Part shown: piece after piece, positions 51,249 through 59,299 of the stretch
Layout of the letters: the number at the start of each line of letters is the position of its first letter
Position numbering within the stretch: the stretch's first letter is position 1
NCBI GenBank assembly: GCA_947498765.1
Contig: CANMLG010000005.1
Coordinates: forward strand, 208,500 to 272,499
Length of the DNA: 64,000 nt
From: an uncultured Aquimarina sp.
GTDB taxonomy: Bacteria; Bacteroidota; Bacteroidia; Flavobacteriales; Flavobacteriaceae
Reading direction: 5' to 3'
Notes under the pieces: generated by a model
Told to the model about the DNA's origin: nothing
Database searches by the model: none
What the model saw: only the letters and a program-made list of their open reading frames with translations
Program-made: the position numbers and the translations under genes

Positions 51249-52475
51249 ATGGAAAACACGGATTTATTAGCTATTGCCGAAACTTACGGAAGCCCCGTAT
51301 ATGTTTATGATTCGGCTAAAATTGTATCGCAGTATCAACGTTTAACAAGCGCTTTTAGCGGAGTTAAACAATTAAAGTTGAACTATGCTGTAAAGGCATT
51401 ATCAAACCTTTCAATTTTAAAGCTAATGAAATCGCTAGGAGCTGGTCTGGATACTGTTTCTATTCAAGAAGTTGAAATGGGGCTTTTAGCAGGAGTTAAA
51501 CCTGAAAATATTATTTTTACCCCCAATGGAGTTTCTTTAGAAGAAATTGAAAAAGTAGCCTCCAAAGGAGTTCAAATTAATATTGACAACCTTTCTATTT
51601 TAGAACAGTTTGGTACAAAGCATCCAAATATACCAGTATGTGTACGTATTAATCCACATATAATGGCTGGAGGAAATAGTAAAATTTCAGTAGGTCATAT
51701 TGACTCAAAATTTGGTATTTCAGTTCACCAAACACCACACATTTTACGTATTGTTGAAAATACAGGAATGCATATTAATGGTGTCCACATGCATACAGGT
51801 AGTGATATTTTAGATATTGACGTCTTTATCCAAGCTAGTGAAATACTTTTTGATGTAGCCGCTCAATTTAAAAATCTAGAATTTGTTGATTTTGGTAGTG
51901 GCTTTAAAGTTCCTTACAAAGAAGGAGATATTGAAACCAATATTGAGGAATTAGGTGAAAAATTAACCGCTCGCTTTAATACTTTTTGCAAATCATATGG
52001 TAAGCAATTAGAATTAGGTTTTGAACCAGGTAAATTTTTAGTTAGTGAATCTGGTCAATTTTTAGCCAAAGTAAATGTAGTAAAACAAACTACATCAACG
52101 GTTTTTGCTGGTGTGGATACTGGATTTAATCATCTAATTCGTCCAATGTTTTATGATTCGTATCATAGAATTGAAAATATTTCGAATCCTGAAGGACGTG
52201 AACGCTTTTATTCTGTAGTAGGCTACATCTGTGAAACAGACACTTTTGCCACTAACCGCAGAATTGCTGAAATTTCTGAAGGAGATATTGTTTCCTTTAA
52301 AAATGCAGGAGCTTATTGTTTTTCAATGGCTAGTAATTACAATTCTCGCTTTAAGCCTGCCGAAATATTATGGCATAATAGCGAAGCTAAGTTGATTAGA
52401 AAAAGAGAAACTTTTGATGATTTATTAAACAATCAAGTTACTGTTGAATTTGAAACCGAAGCTGTTTCAAATTAG
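51249..52475 (+). CDS. lysA: Diaminopimelate decarboxylase
   Basis: The 408-residue PLP enzyme converts meso-diaminopimelate to lysine, the last step of lysine synthesis. The PLP-binding lysine is K49 in LNYAVKALSN. Family blocks include NGVSLEEIE, HMHTGSDI, DFGSGFKVPY, EPGKFLV and the C-terminal ICETDTFA and GAYCFSMASNYN sequences. The length is normal. The gene stands alone and is followed by an intrinsic terminator. Confidence 0.95.
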   Translation: MENTDLLAIAETYGSPVYVYDSAKIVSQYQRLTSAFSGVKQLKLNYAVKALSNLSILKLMKSLGAGLDTVSIQEVEMGLLAGVKPENIIFTPNGVSLEEIEKVASKGVQINIDNLSILEQFGTKHPNIPVCVRINPHIMAGGNSKISVGHIDSKFGISVHQTPHILRIVENTGMHINGVHMHTGSDILDIDVFIQASEILFDVAAQFKNLEFVDFGSGFKVPYKEGDIETNIEELGEKLTARFNTFCKSYGKQLELGFEPGKFLVSESGQFLAKVNVVKQTTSTVFAGVDTGFNHLIRPMFYDSYHRIENISNPEGRERFYSVVGYICETDTFATNRRIAEISEGDIVSFKNAGAYCFSMASNYNSRFKPAEILWHNSEAKLIRKRETFDDLLNNQVTVEFETEAVSN

Positions 52476-52500
52476 ACACTCATAATTACACAAAATTATC

Positions 52501-52532
52501 AAAGCCGCTGCTATTTTAGTAGCGGCTTTTTA
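52501..52532 (+). terminator. Terminator after lysA
   Basis: AAAGCCGCTGCT (52501-52512) pairs with AGTAGCGGCTTT (52518-52529), one pair being a wobble; further T residues follow. It lies 25 bp after the stop. Confidence 0.85.
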
Positions 52533-52665
52533 TTTTAAAGAAACCCTAAACATTTATTTTATCTAAATTTAATTACATTAAAAACACTTATTCTTATTTA
52601 GCTTTCATAAATTTATATAACAAACACATGTGATAGCCCAAAAGCTATAACTAATTAACTATATC

Positions 52666-53475
52666 ATGAAAAAATATATCATTATAAGCGCTCTGGGCTT
52701 GCTATTTTCTTGTCAAAAACAACAAAAAACCACTCCAGCACCAGTTACAGCAACTGAAGCTACTCTAAACGAAACCACTGTATCACCGTTTACTCAAAAA
52801 ATAGAACAAACACACAAAAAGAAAGCTTACTTAAATCACAAAGCTGTTAGTTTTGACATTGACGTAAAATTTGGTGGTCAGGATTATTTAACGGGAACAT
52901 TTACTCAATTAACAGATGGCACAAAAATAAGATTAGACAACAAAAACAACTCAAAAGTTATTTATAATAGTAAAGAAGTCTTTATTTGCCCAAAAAGTGC
53001 TGAAATAGGCGGCTCTCGGTTTGATATTTTTACTTGGACTTATTTTTTTAACCTACCCTATAAATTAAATGACCCAGGGACTATCTGGTCTACTCCTACA
53101 AAAAAACCTTTAAACGGAAGCCTTCACCAAACCGAAAAGCTTAGTTTTAAATCCGGTATTGGTGACGCCCCTGATGACTGGTATGTAGTGTACAAAAATC
53201 CAATTGACCACACGCTTGCTGGAACTGCTTACATTGTTAGTTTTGGAAAAGATCTAGCTACTGCCGAGAAAGAACCACATGCTATTAAGTATCACAACTA
53301 TCAAAATGTTGATGGCATTCCAATTTCAAAAAAATGGACATTTCACAACTGGAATAATAAAGATGGATATGGAGATCAAATTGGCGAGGTTACTATAAGC
53401 AATGTTAAATTTTTAAATACTGAGAATGCTTTATTTGATAGACCCGAAGATTCAAAAATTGTTCCTGCTCCATAA
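52666..53475 (+). CDS. DUF6503-like lipoprotein
   Basis: This 269-residue lipoprotein has a signal with lipobox LLFSC (Cys16), a Thr/Pro/Ala-rich linker, then a domain resembling DUF6503: HKAVSFDIDVKFGG near residue 58, a KVIYNSKEVFICPK strand, FDIFTWTYFF and the C-terminal GIPISKKWTFHNW and GEVTISNVKF strands. The fold looks like a LolA/LppX-type half-barrel, seen in lipoprotein or lipid carriers; this is inference. It is monocistronic and followed by a terminator. Confidence 0.75.
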   Translation: MKKYIIISALGLLFSCQKQQKTTPAPVTATEATLNETTVSPFTQKIEQTHKKKAYLNHKAVSFDIDVKFGGQDYLTGTFTQLTDGTKIRLDNKNNSKVIYNSKEVFICPKSAEIGGSRFDIFTWTYFFNLPYKLNDPGTIWSTPTKKPLNGSLHQTEKLSFKSGIGDAPDDWYVVYKNPIDHTLAGTAYIVSFGKDLATAEKEPHAIKYHNYQNVDGIPISKKWTFHNWNNKDGYGDQIGEVTISNVKFLNTENALFDRPEDSKIVPAP

Positions 53476-53482
53476 TACAACA

Positions 53483-53535
53483 AATTACAAATCAAAAAAG
53501 TATGAGCTTGTTTGATTTGTAATTAGTGTTTTTTT
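53483..53535 (+). terminator. Terminator overlapping the next gene's promoter
   Basis: Arms 53483-53496 and 53511-53524 form a 14-bp perfect stem with a 14-nt loop, followed by a T7 run (about 53528-53535). The TTG of the downstream promoter (53512-53514) lies inside the right arm. Confidence 0.75.
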
Positions 53536-53544
53536 GTATCTTTA
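53512..53544 (+). promoter_or_regulatory. Probable promoter of the DUF3052 gene
   Basis: TTG (53512-53514), 22-bp spacer, TATCTTTA (53537-53544, 7 of 8 consensus positions). It ends 26 bp before the ATG and overlaps the upstream terminator. Confidence 0.5.
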
Positions 53545-53570
53545 GGTAAGAAGTAAAAAATTACACACAA

Positions 53571-53969
53571 ATGACTGAATTATTTAACAAATTAGGAATT
53601 GGTGACGTTGATGAAATTTTAATTTTAAATGAACCCGAAGGCTTTTGTCAAGAACTTGACAAGCTACAAGGTATTACCGTAAGGGAATCTGTTATTAGAA
53701 CATCTGAAATTGATTTTGCTTTAATTTTTGTCACGGAAATTAGTCAGATCCAAAATCGAATTGAAACTGTATACCCTAAATTAGTAGGAGATGCTGTAGT
53801 TTGGTTTGCCTTTCCTTCTGATACTTCTAAAACAGAAATTAATAAAACTAATGGGTGGGGCGTTTTGGGCGATTACAACTTAAAGCAAATTGAAACTACT
53901 CCTATTAACAAAGATTGGCATGGAGTTCATTTTCGTAAAATTGAATTTATTGAAAATGAAGCTTCCTAA
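53571..53969 (+). CDS. DUF3052-like protein
   Basis: The 132-residue cytoplasmic protein follows the DUF3052 pattern: an opening strand ILNEPEGFCQEL, a middle FALIFVTEISQIQ-type strand and helix, VVWFAFPSDTSK, and a closing DWHGVHFRKIEF. The family is widespread and uncharacterised. It is followed by a DoxX-like gene (25 bp) and an AlkB-like gene (19 bp) on the same strand, so the three likely form one transcript. Confidence 0.7.
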   Translation: MTELFNKLGIGDVDEILILNEPEGFCQELDKLQGITVRESVIRTSEIDFALIFVTEISQIQNRIETVYPKLVGDAVVWFAFPSDTSKTEINKTNGWGVLGDYNLKQIETTPINKDWHGVHFRKIEFIENEAS

Positions 53970-53994
53970 AAATTTTTATTACTAAAATAAAACT

Positions 53995-54354
53995 ATGGAA
54001 CTGCCATGGCACCTATACCTTATGGCTATAATGTATATTGTGGCTGGCTTATTCCATTTTTACAAGCCAAAAGCCTATTTAAATATTATGCCACCTTACT
54101 TACCAAAACCTAAAGCTTTGGTGTTTTGGAGTGGAGCAGCTGAAATTGTTTTGGGTATTGGCTTAACAATACAGCAACTAAAAAATATAAGTATTTACCT
54201 GATTGTTTGCATGCTTATCCTATTTATACCTATACATGTTTTTATGTTACAATCTGAAAAGGCTAGCAAAGGGGTTCCAAAATGGTTTTTATGGATACGT
54301 TTACCCCTGCAACTGATATTAATATGGTGGTCTCTTTATTATTTACAATACTAA
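53995..54354 (+). CDS. DoxX-like small membrane protein
   Basis: This 119-residue protein has four predicted membrane helices and DoxX-like features: AGLFHFYKPKAYLNIMPPYLP, then WSGAAEIVLGIGL with the family Glu, and a C-terminal WIRLPLQLIL helix. Members of this group are linked to thiosulfate:quinone oxidoreductase-like or redox functions, but many are uncharacterised. It is the middle gene of the 53571-54994 cluster. Confidence 0.8.
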   Translation: MELPWHLYLMAIMYIVAGLFHFYKPKAYLNIMPPYLPKPKALVFWSGAAEIVLGIGLTIQQLKNISIYLIVCMLILFIPIHVFMLQSEKASKGVPKWFLWIRLPLQLILIWWSLYYLQY

Positions 54355-54373
54355 TAATCAAACAGCTTCTATT

Positions 54374-54994
54374 GTGCAGCTTTTCAATAATCCCAATGAA
54401 AAAATTGATTTAGCATTACCTGATGCTAATCTAATCTTATATCCCAACTTTATTTCTCCCGAAAGGGCATTACTCATTTTTAATGATTTACTAAACAATA
54501 CAGACTGGCAACAAGACGACATTCAAGTTTATGGAAAAGTACACAAACAACCACGCCTAACTCATTTATTTGCTAACAATAACACTCCATATTCCTACTC
54601 TAATATTACCATGCTGCCCACTAGATTTACACCAAATTTACTAGAACTTAAGCACAAGGTAGATACCCTAACCAACCAAAAATTTACCACATGCTTAGCT
54701 AACCTGTACCGTAATGGTCAGGATAGTAATGGCTGGCATGCGGATAACGAAAAAGAATTGGGTCCTCAACCAATTATAGCCTCAATCAGTTTAGGTGCCA
54801 GCAGGTGGTTCCATTTAAAGCACCGTACAAAAACAGCTTTAAAACAAAAAATAGAACTAACCCACGGAAGCTTATTACTTATGCAAGGAAATACGCAAAC
54901 CCATTGGTTACATCAAATCCCTAAAACAAAAAAGCCTGTAGATAAGCGTATTAATTTAACTTTTAGAATTATAAACAATACAATGCTCAAATAA
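54374..54994 (+). CDS. AlkB-like 2-oxoglutarate/Fe(II) dioxygenase
   Basis: The 206-residue protein starts with GTG at 54374. Iron-binding residues are visible: HAD (in NGWHADNEKELG) and the distal His in THWLHQIPKT; the 2-oxoglutarate Arg is in KRINLTFR. The PRLTHLFANN and MLPTRFTPNL blocks place it with AlkB-type enzymes that remove alkyl lesions from DNA or RNA bases. It is the last gene of the three-gene cluster; a 254-bp gap with no visible features follows. Confidence 0.88.
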   Translation: MQLFNNPNEKIDLALPDANLILYPNFISPERALLIFNDLLNNTDWQQDDIQVYGKVHKQPRLTHLFANNNTPYSYSNITMLPTRFTPNLLELKHKVDTLTNQKFTTCLANLYRNGQDSNGWHADNEKELGPQPIIASISLGASRWFHLKHRTKTALKQKIELTHGSLLLMQGNTQTHWLHQIPKTKKPVDKRINLTFRIINNTMLK

Positions 54995-55248
54995 TGCTTA
55001 GTTGCTCAACAAAAATAACATAGTATCTACGCAACAAAGACCAATAGATATCAATCATCAGAGTAATCCCCATCTCCTGTTTTCGTTAGCTTTCAGCAAA
55101 AAACTTATAGAATTAATACTATATTTGCTATACTCCCCACGAGTTACTAATGGGTTTCTTTAAAAAGAAATTATCATCATAACATTTTGAAAATACATTT
55201 CAAAAGTGGCGACTCTAAATTGTTTTACATTACAACTAATTTTATAGT

Positions 55249-56055
55249 ATGCAACCTAAAATTGTTTTTTCTGATATTGATGGCACTCTTTTAAACAATG
55301 ATCGCATACTTTCTGAAGCTACCATTAAACAATTTAAAAGAATTAAAGATAGTGTTCCTGTAATTTTAATATCATCGCGTATGCCAAGTGCTATGATTCA
55401 TTTACAAAAAATGGCCGCTATTGAACATTTCCCTATAATTGCTTATAACGGCGGTCTAATTTTAGTGGATAACAAAGTAGTTTCTTCTAACGAAATTGGC
55501 CATTCAATTTTAAAAGAAATTATTGATTTTAACACTAAAACTAATGTTCATTTAAGTCTTTACAATACTAATGATTGGTATGTCCCCGAACTAGATTATT
55601 GGGCCAAGCGAGAAATTAACAACACTAAAACTACTCCCCAAGTACTAGCTAATGAAAAAGTATTTCAACTATGGCAAACCGAAAAAAAAGGGGCTCATAA
55701 AATTATGTGCATGGGGGATATTGATACCATTGATACGTTACATCATTTTTTAGAAGAAAATTTTAATGCTAGTTTACACTTATATCGTTCCAAAAGCACT
55801 TATATAGAAATTGCCCCTGCAGTTATATCAAAAAAAACAGCAGTTCAATACCTTTTAGACCATGTATACACTAATTTATCATTTGAAAATGTAGTCGCTT
55901 TTGGTGATAATTACAATGATATTGAAATGTTAAATGCTGCTGGTTTTGGTGTTGCTGTCGCCAACGCTAAAAAAGAAGTTTTGGCTGTTTCGAACTACTC
56001 TACAAAAGCGGGTGCTTATGATGGAGTAGCTCACTTTATTAAAAATAATATTTAA
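55249..56055 (+). CDS. Cof-type HAD-IIB phosphatase
   Basis: The 268-residue protein has HAD motif I FSDIDGTLL (residues 7-15), the ISSRM motif II region, a C2B cap (about 85-190) and motif IV VAFGDNYNDIEML with a following AVANAKKEV. Cof-type enzymes dephosphorylate sugar phosphates, FMN, or pyridoxal phosphate with low specificity. The following M61 peptidase gene begins 9 bp later, so they are probably co-transcribed. Confidence 0.9.
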   Translation: MQPKIVFSDIDGTLLNNDRILSEATIKQFKRIKDSVPVILISSRMPSAMIHLQKMAAIEHFPIIAYNGGLILVDNKVVSSNEIGHSILKEIIDFNTKTNVHLSLYNTNDWYVPELDYWAKREINNTKTTPQVLANEKVFQLWQTEKKGAHKIMCMGDIDTIDTLHHFLEENFNASLHLYRSKSTYIEIAPAVISKKTAVQYLLDHVYTNLSFENVVAFGDNYNDIEMLNAAGFGVAVANAKKEVLAVSNYSTKAGAYDGVAHFIKNNI

Positions 56056-56064
56056 CCTGTATTT

Positions 56065-57957
56065 ATGAAGTTATACTTTTACTTTTTTATAAGTTCCCTT
56101 TTTTTAGTAGGCTGTAAAACCAAACAACCTTTTGCTAATAACACTAATACAAAAAAACCAAAAAACGAAGTAGTCATTGATCTTTTTAAGGTAGAAAATG
56201 ACCAAGTTTCTGTTCATTTTTATCCTAGTAAATTAACTACCACTTCTGCTATTTTTTACATGCCCCGTATTGTTCCTGGTACCTATAGCAGTGACAATTA
56301 CGGTCAGTTTATTTCAAACCTAAAGGCTTTTAAACGAAATGGCGACACCTTATCTGTAAAGAAATTAGATAAAAATAGCTGGAAAATTGACAATGTTACT
56401 AGCTTACATAAAATCACTTATTTGGTAAATGACACTTTTGACTCTGAAAAAGAACACGATGTGTTTTCGCCTGCTGGAACAAATATTTTAAAGGACACTA
56501 ATTTTATTTTGAATTTACATGGATTTGTAGGCTATTTTAAAGAAACAAAAGACACCCCTTACCTACTTTCTATACAAAGACCCGCCACACTCAGTGCTGC
56601 TACTTCTCATGACACCTTAACAGGAATAAAATCTCTTGTCAAAAACACAAACAAAAAAGTAGATTCATATTATTACAATCGTTATGCTGAAGTTACAGAC
56701 GACCCTATTATTTATGGAAAACTGGATAGCGAAACTTTTAAAATTAATGATATTGAAATACTACTAAGTGTTTATTCTCCTAACCATGTTCATACGGCCA
56801 AATCCTTAATGCCATCAATGAAAAAAATGATGTCTGCGCAAAAGAAATTTATGGGAGATATTAACAGCACTAAAAAGTATAGTATTTTAGTGTATTTATC
56901 CACCCTTGAATCTAACGATGCTAGTGGATTTGGTGCTCTAGAACACAACAACTCTACGGTAGTCGTATTACCAGAAAGAATGCCCCTATTTGCATTGGAA
57001 ACTACGATGATTGATGTAGTCTCTCATGAATTCTTTCATATTATTGCTCCCTTGACTATCCATTCTGAAGAAATTCACAATTTTGACTACTACGAACCTA
57101 AAATGTCTGAACATTTATGGATGTATGAAGGTACTACTGAATATTTTGCCCAATTATTTCAAGTAAAAGAAAAATTAATTGCTCCTAATGAATTTTATAA
57201 TCGCTTGATTGACAAAATTAGAAACGCAAAACTATATGACGACACTATGTCTTTTACCACAATGAGTAAAAATATTTTAAAAGAACCCTACAAAAAAAAT
57301 TATGCTAATGTTTACGAAAAAGGCGCCTTAATTTCTATGTGTCTCGATATTATTATTCGTGAAAAGAGCAATGGAGAAAAGGGTATTTTGGATTTAATGA
57401 AATCCTTATCATCTAAATATGGGGCTAAAAAACCCTTTTTAGATAATGAACTTATTGATGTGGTTGTCACATTAACTTACCCCGAAGTTGGTCAATTTTT
57501 ATCAGCTCATGTAATAGGAAATACTCCTATTAATTATGACTATTATTTTAATCGTGTTGGCCTTGAATATGGAACAAATACCATAAAAACAGATTATTTT
57601 ATGCATAATGGCACTCCATATCTTTCTCCAGACCAAGATAATAATAAACTCTATTTTAACAATAGTGGAGAATACAATAGCTTTTTAAAAAGCTTATCAT
57701 TACAACCAAAAGACATATTAGTTGCTATTAATGATCAAAAATTTGATTTAAATAATGCTTCATACATTTTTGAACTATCAAAGCAATGGAAAGCTGGTGA
57801 TTTAGTAGAATTGACTATTGAACGTGATGGTAAAGAATTTAAAACCAAAACTTCCATTAGCGCAACACCTACCAGTTTAAAAAAATCACTTTTTGAAATT
57901 TCGAATAAAAAACTAACTCCCTTACAATTAAATACTAAAAAAGCTTGGCTAAACTAA
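56065..57957 (+). CDS. M61 family metallopeptidase with PDZ domain (lipoprotein)
   Basis: The 630-residue protein has a signal and lipobox FLVGC (near residue 17). An N-terminal beta-domain (about 30-215) precedes the peptidase core with zinc motif HEFFH (about 322-326) and the downstream Glu in WMYEGTTEYFAQ. A PDZ-like domain ends it (about 530-605, with LQPKDILVAINDQ). M61 glycyl aminopeptidases cleave N-terminal Gly or Ala. It is 9 bp after the HAD gene and 2 bp before the DUF4369 gene. Confidence 0.88.
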   Translation: MKLYFYFFISSLFLVGCKTKQPFANNTNTKKPKNEVVIDLFKVENDQVSVHFYPSKLTTTSAIFYMPRIVPGTYSSDNYGQFISNLKAFKRNGDTLSVKKLDKNSWKIDNVTSLHKITYLVNDTFDSEKEHDVFSPAGTNILKDTNFILNLHGFVGYFKETKDTPYLLSIQRPATLSAATSHDTLTGIKSLVKNTNKKVDSYYYNRYAEVTDDPIIYGKLDSETFKINDIEILLSVYSPNHVHTAKSLMPSMKKMMSAQKKFMGDINSTKKYSILVYLSTLESNDASGFGALEHNNSTVVVLPERMPLFALETTMIDVVSHEFFHIIAPLTIHSEEIHNFDYYEPKMSEHLWMYEGTTEYFAQLFQVKEKLIAPNEFYNRLIDKIRNAKLYDDTMSFTTMSKNILKEPYKKNYANVYEKGALISMCLDIIIREKSNGEKGILDLMKSLSSKYGAKKPFLDNELIDVVVTLTYPEVGQFLSAHVIGNTPINYDYYFNRVGLEYGTNTIKTDYFMHNGTPYLSPDQDNNKLYFNNSGEYNSFLKSLSLQPKDILVAINDQKFDLNNASYIFELSKQWKAGDLVELTIERDGKEFKTKTSISATPTSLKKSLFEISNKKLTPLQLNTKKAWLN

Positions 57958-57959
57958 TT

Positions 57960-58676
57960 ATGAAAAAAATATATTCTTATTTAATTACACTAGTTTTTAT
58001 TGCCTTATGCACCGCTAGTTGCTCCACTAAGGATAATACCTTTTTTAATGGAACTATAAAAGGACTTAGTAAAGGAACAATCTACTTACAACAAATTCAA
58101 GATAGCCTACTTGTTACACTTGATTCTGTGAATGTAAACGGTTCTTCAGATTTCAATTTTTCATTAGAACTAAATGAGCCAGATATATTTTATTTGTATC
58201 TAGACAAAAAAGACGGAACCATTTACGATGACCGATTAGAAGTTTTTTTAGAACCTGGCGAAATTAGTTTCTTCTCTAAACTAAATGACTTTGAAAAGTT
58301 AAGCTCCTTAAAAGGTTCCAAAAATCATGAAAAATTTATGCTTTATAAAAAAACAATGCAACGTTTTAATATAAGCAATATCAACCTTCTTCAAGAAAAC
58401 TTTGATGCCCACAAGAAAAACGACACCAACCTTATCAAAGATGTTGAAAAAAAACTCAATACTTTACTTAAAACAAAGTATTTATATACTGTAAACTTTG
58501 CCATTCAAAATAAAAAATATGAAGTAGCTCCTTTTGTTACCTTACGCGAAATTAGTGATGCTAATGTTACTTTTTTAGACACTATTCACAAAAGCTTAAG
58601 CATTAAAGTAAAAAAATCCAAATACGGAAAACAGCTAAAGGCTTTAATTAAAGAAAGGAAAAGCGTTTTAAAGTAA
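57960..58676 (+). CDS. DUF4369-containing lipoprotein
   Basis: I start this 238-residue protein at ATG 57960 (MKKIYSYL), 2 bp after the previous stop; an in-frame ATG at 57945 would overlap that gene. A lipobox is seen (TASC). The DUF4369 domain (about 25-125) reads FNGTIKGLSKGTIYL then LDSVNVNGSSDFNF. In Bacteroidota this domain often precedes a TlpA-like thioredoxin domain; here that domain is absent and replaced by a Lys-rich helical tail. Its stop lies 7 bp from the convergent idi stop. Confidence 0.8.
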   Translation: MKKIYSYLITLVFIALCTASCSTKDNTFFNGTIKGLSKGTIYLQQIQDSLLVTLDSVNVNGSSDFNFSLELNEPDIFYLYLDKKDGTIYDDRLEVFLEPGEISFFSKLNDFEKLSSLKGSKNHEKFMLYKKTMQRFNISNINLLQENFDAHKKNDTNLIKDVEKKLNTLLKTKYLYTVNFAIQNKKYEVAPFVTLREISDANVTFLDTIHKSLSIKVKKSKYGKQLKALIKERKSVLK

Positions 58677-58683
58677 GTTCTTA

Positions 58684-59208
58684 TTATGACTCCACTTGTA
58701 AATAATGATAAAATTTATCGAAAATAATTTTAAACCATGGTGTATACATTGCTGGCTTATTTTCAATATCTTTTTTAACTTCATCTAAAGCCAACCATTT
58801 CCACTCTACAACTTCCTCTGGATTTATTGCAGGTGCAGCTTCATAATTTCCAACTAATACATGATCAAATTCATGCTCAGTTAAACCGTTATCAAACTCT
58901 GCTTTATAAATAAAAGAAAACTTTTCTTGTAAAGAAGTTTCAAAGCCCATTTCCTCTTTCAAACGTCTTTTACCTGCATCTAAGCTAGTTTCTCCTTCTC
59001 GTTGATGACTGCAACAAGTATTTGTCCACAAACCTGGTGAATGATACTTATGTAAAGCTCTACGCTGCAACATTAACTCCCCTTTTTTATTTAAAACAAA
59101 TACTGAAAAAGCGCGATGTAATAATGCCTTTTCATGCGCCTCCATCTTTTCCATTAAACCAATTGGTTGATCATTTACATCAACCAAAATTACTTTTTCT
59201 ATACTCAT
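58684..59208 (-). CDS. idi: Isopentenyl-diphosphate delta-isomerase (type I)
   Basis: The 174-residue Nudix-fold enzyme interconverts IPP and DMAPP, supplying precursors for quinones, undecaprenyl phosphate and the carotenoids made by the crt operon. Key residues are visible: H25 and H31 (MEAHEKALLHRAF), the catalytic Cys in NTCCSHQR (C65/C66, H68), and the acidic site HEFDHVLVG. The promoter 7 bp upstream of the ATG implies a very short leader. Confidence 0.94.
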   Translation of the reverse strand: MSIEKVILVDVNDQPIGLMEKMEAHEKALLHRAFSVFVLNKKGELMLQRRALHKYHSPGLWTNTCCSHQREGETSLDAGKRRLKEEMGFETSLQEKFSFIYKAEFDNGLTEHEFDHVLVGNYEAAPAINPEEVVEWKWLALDEVKKDIENKPAMYTPWFKIIFDKFYHYLQVES

Positions 59209-59215
59209 ATAAATT

Positions 59216-59247
59216 CAAAACTAAACAAAGTTGACTAGAACTCACAA
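59216..59247 (-). promoter_or_regulatory. Promoter of idi
   Basis: On the minus strand TTG (59247-59245), 21-bp spacer, TAGTTTTG (59223-59216), a perfect match. The box ends 7 bases before the ATG, giving a leaderless or near-leaderless transcript. Confidence 0.75.
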
Positions 59248-59275
59248 AAAAAGCGTCCTTAAAATAGAACGCTTC
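59245..59275 (-). terminator. Terminator after the OmpA/PD40 gene
   Basis: On the minus strand AAGCGT (59274-59269) pairs with ACGCTT (59256-59251), followed by a T7 run. It lies 25 bp after the OmpA-family stop and touches the idi promoter. Confidence 0.7.
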
Positions 59276-59299
59276 TTTAAAACAGTTGTTTTTTATGTT

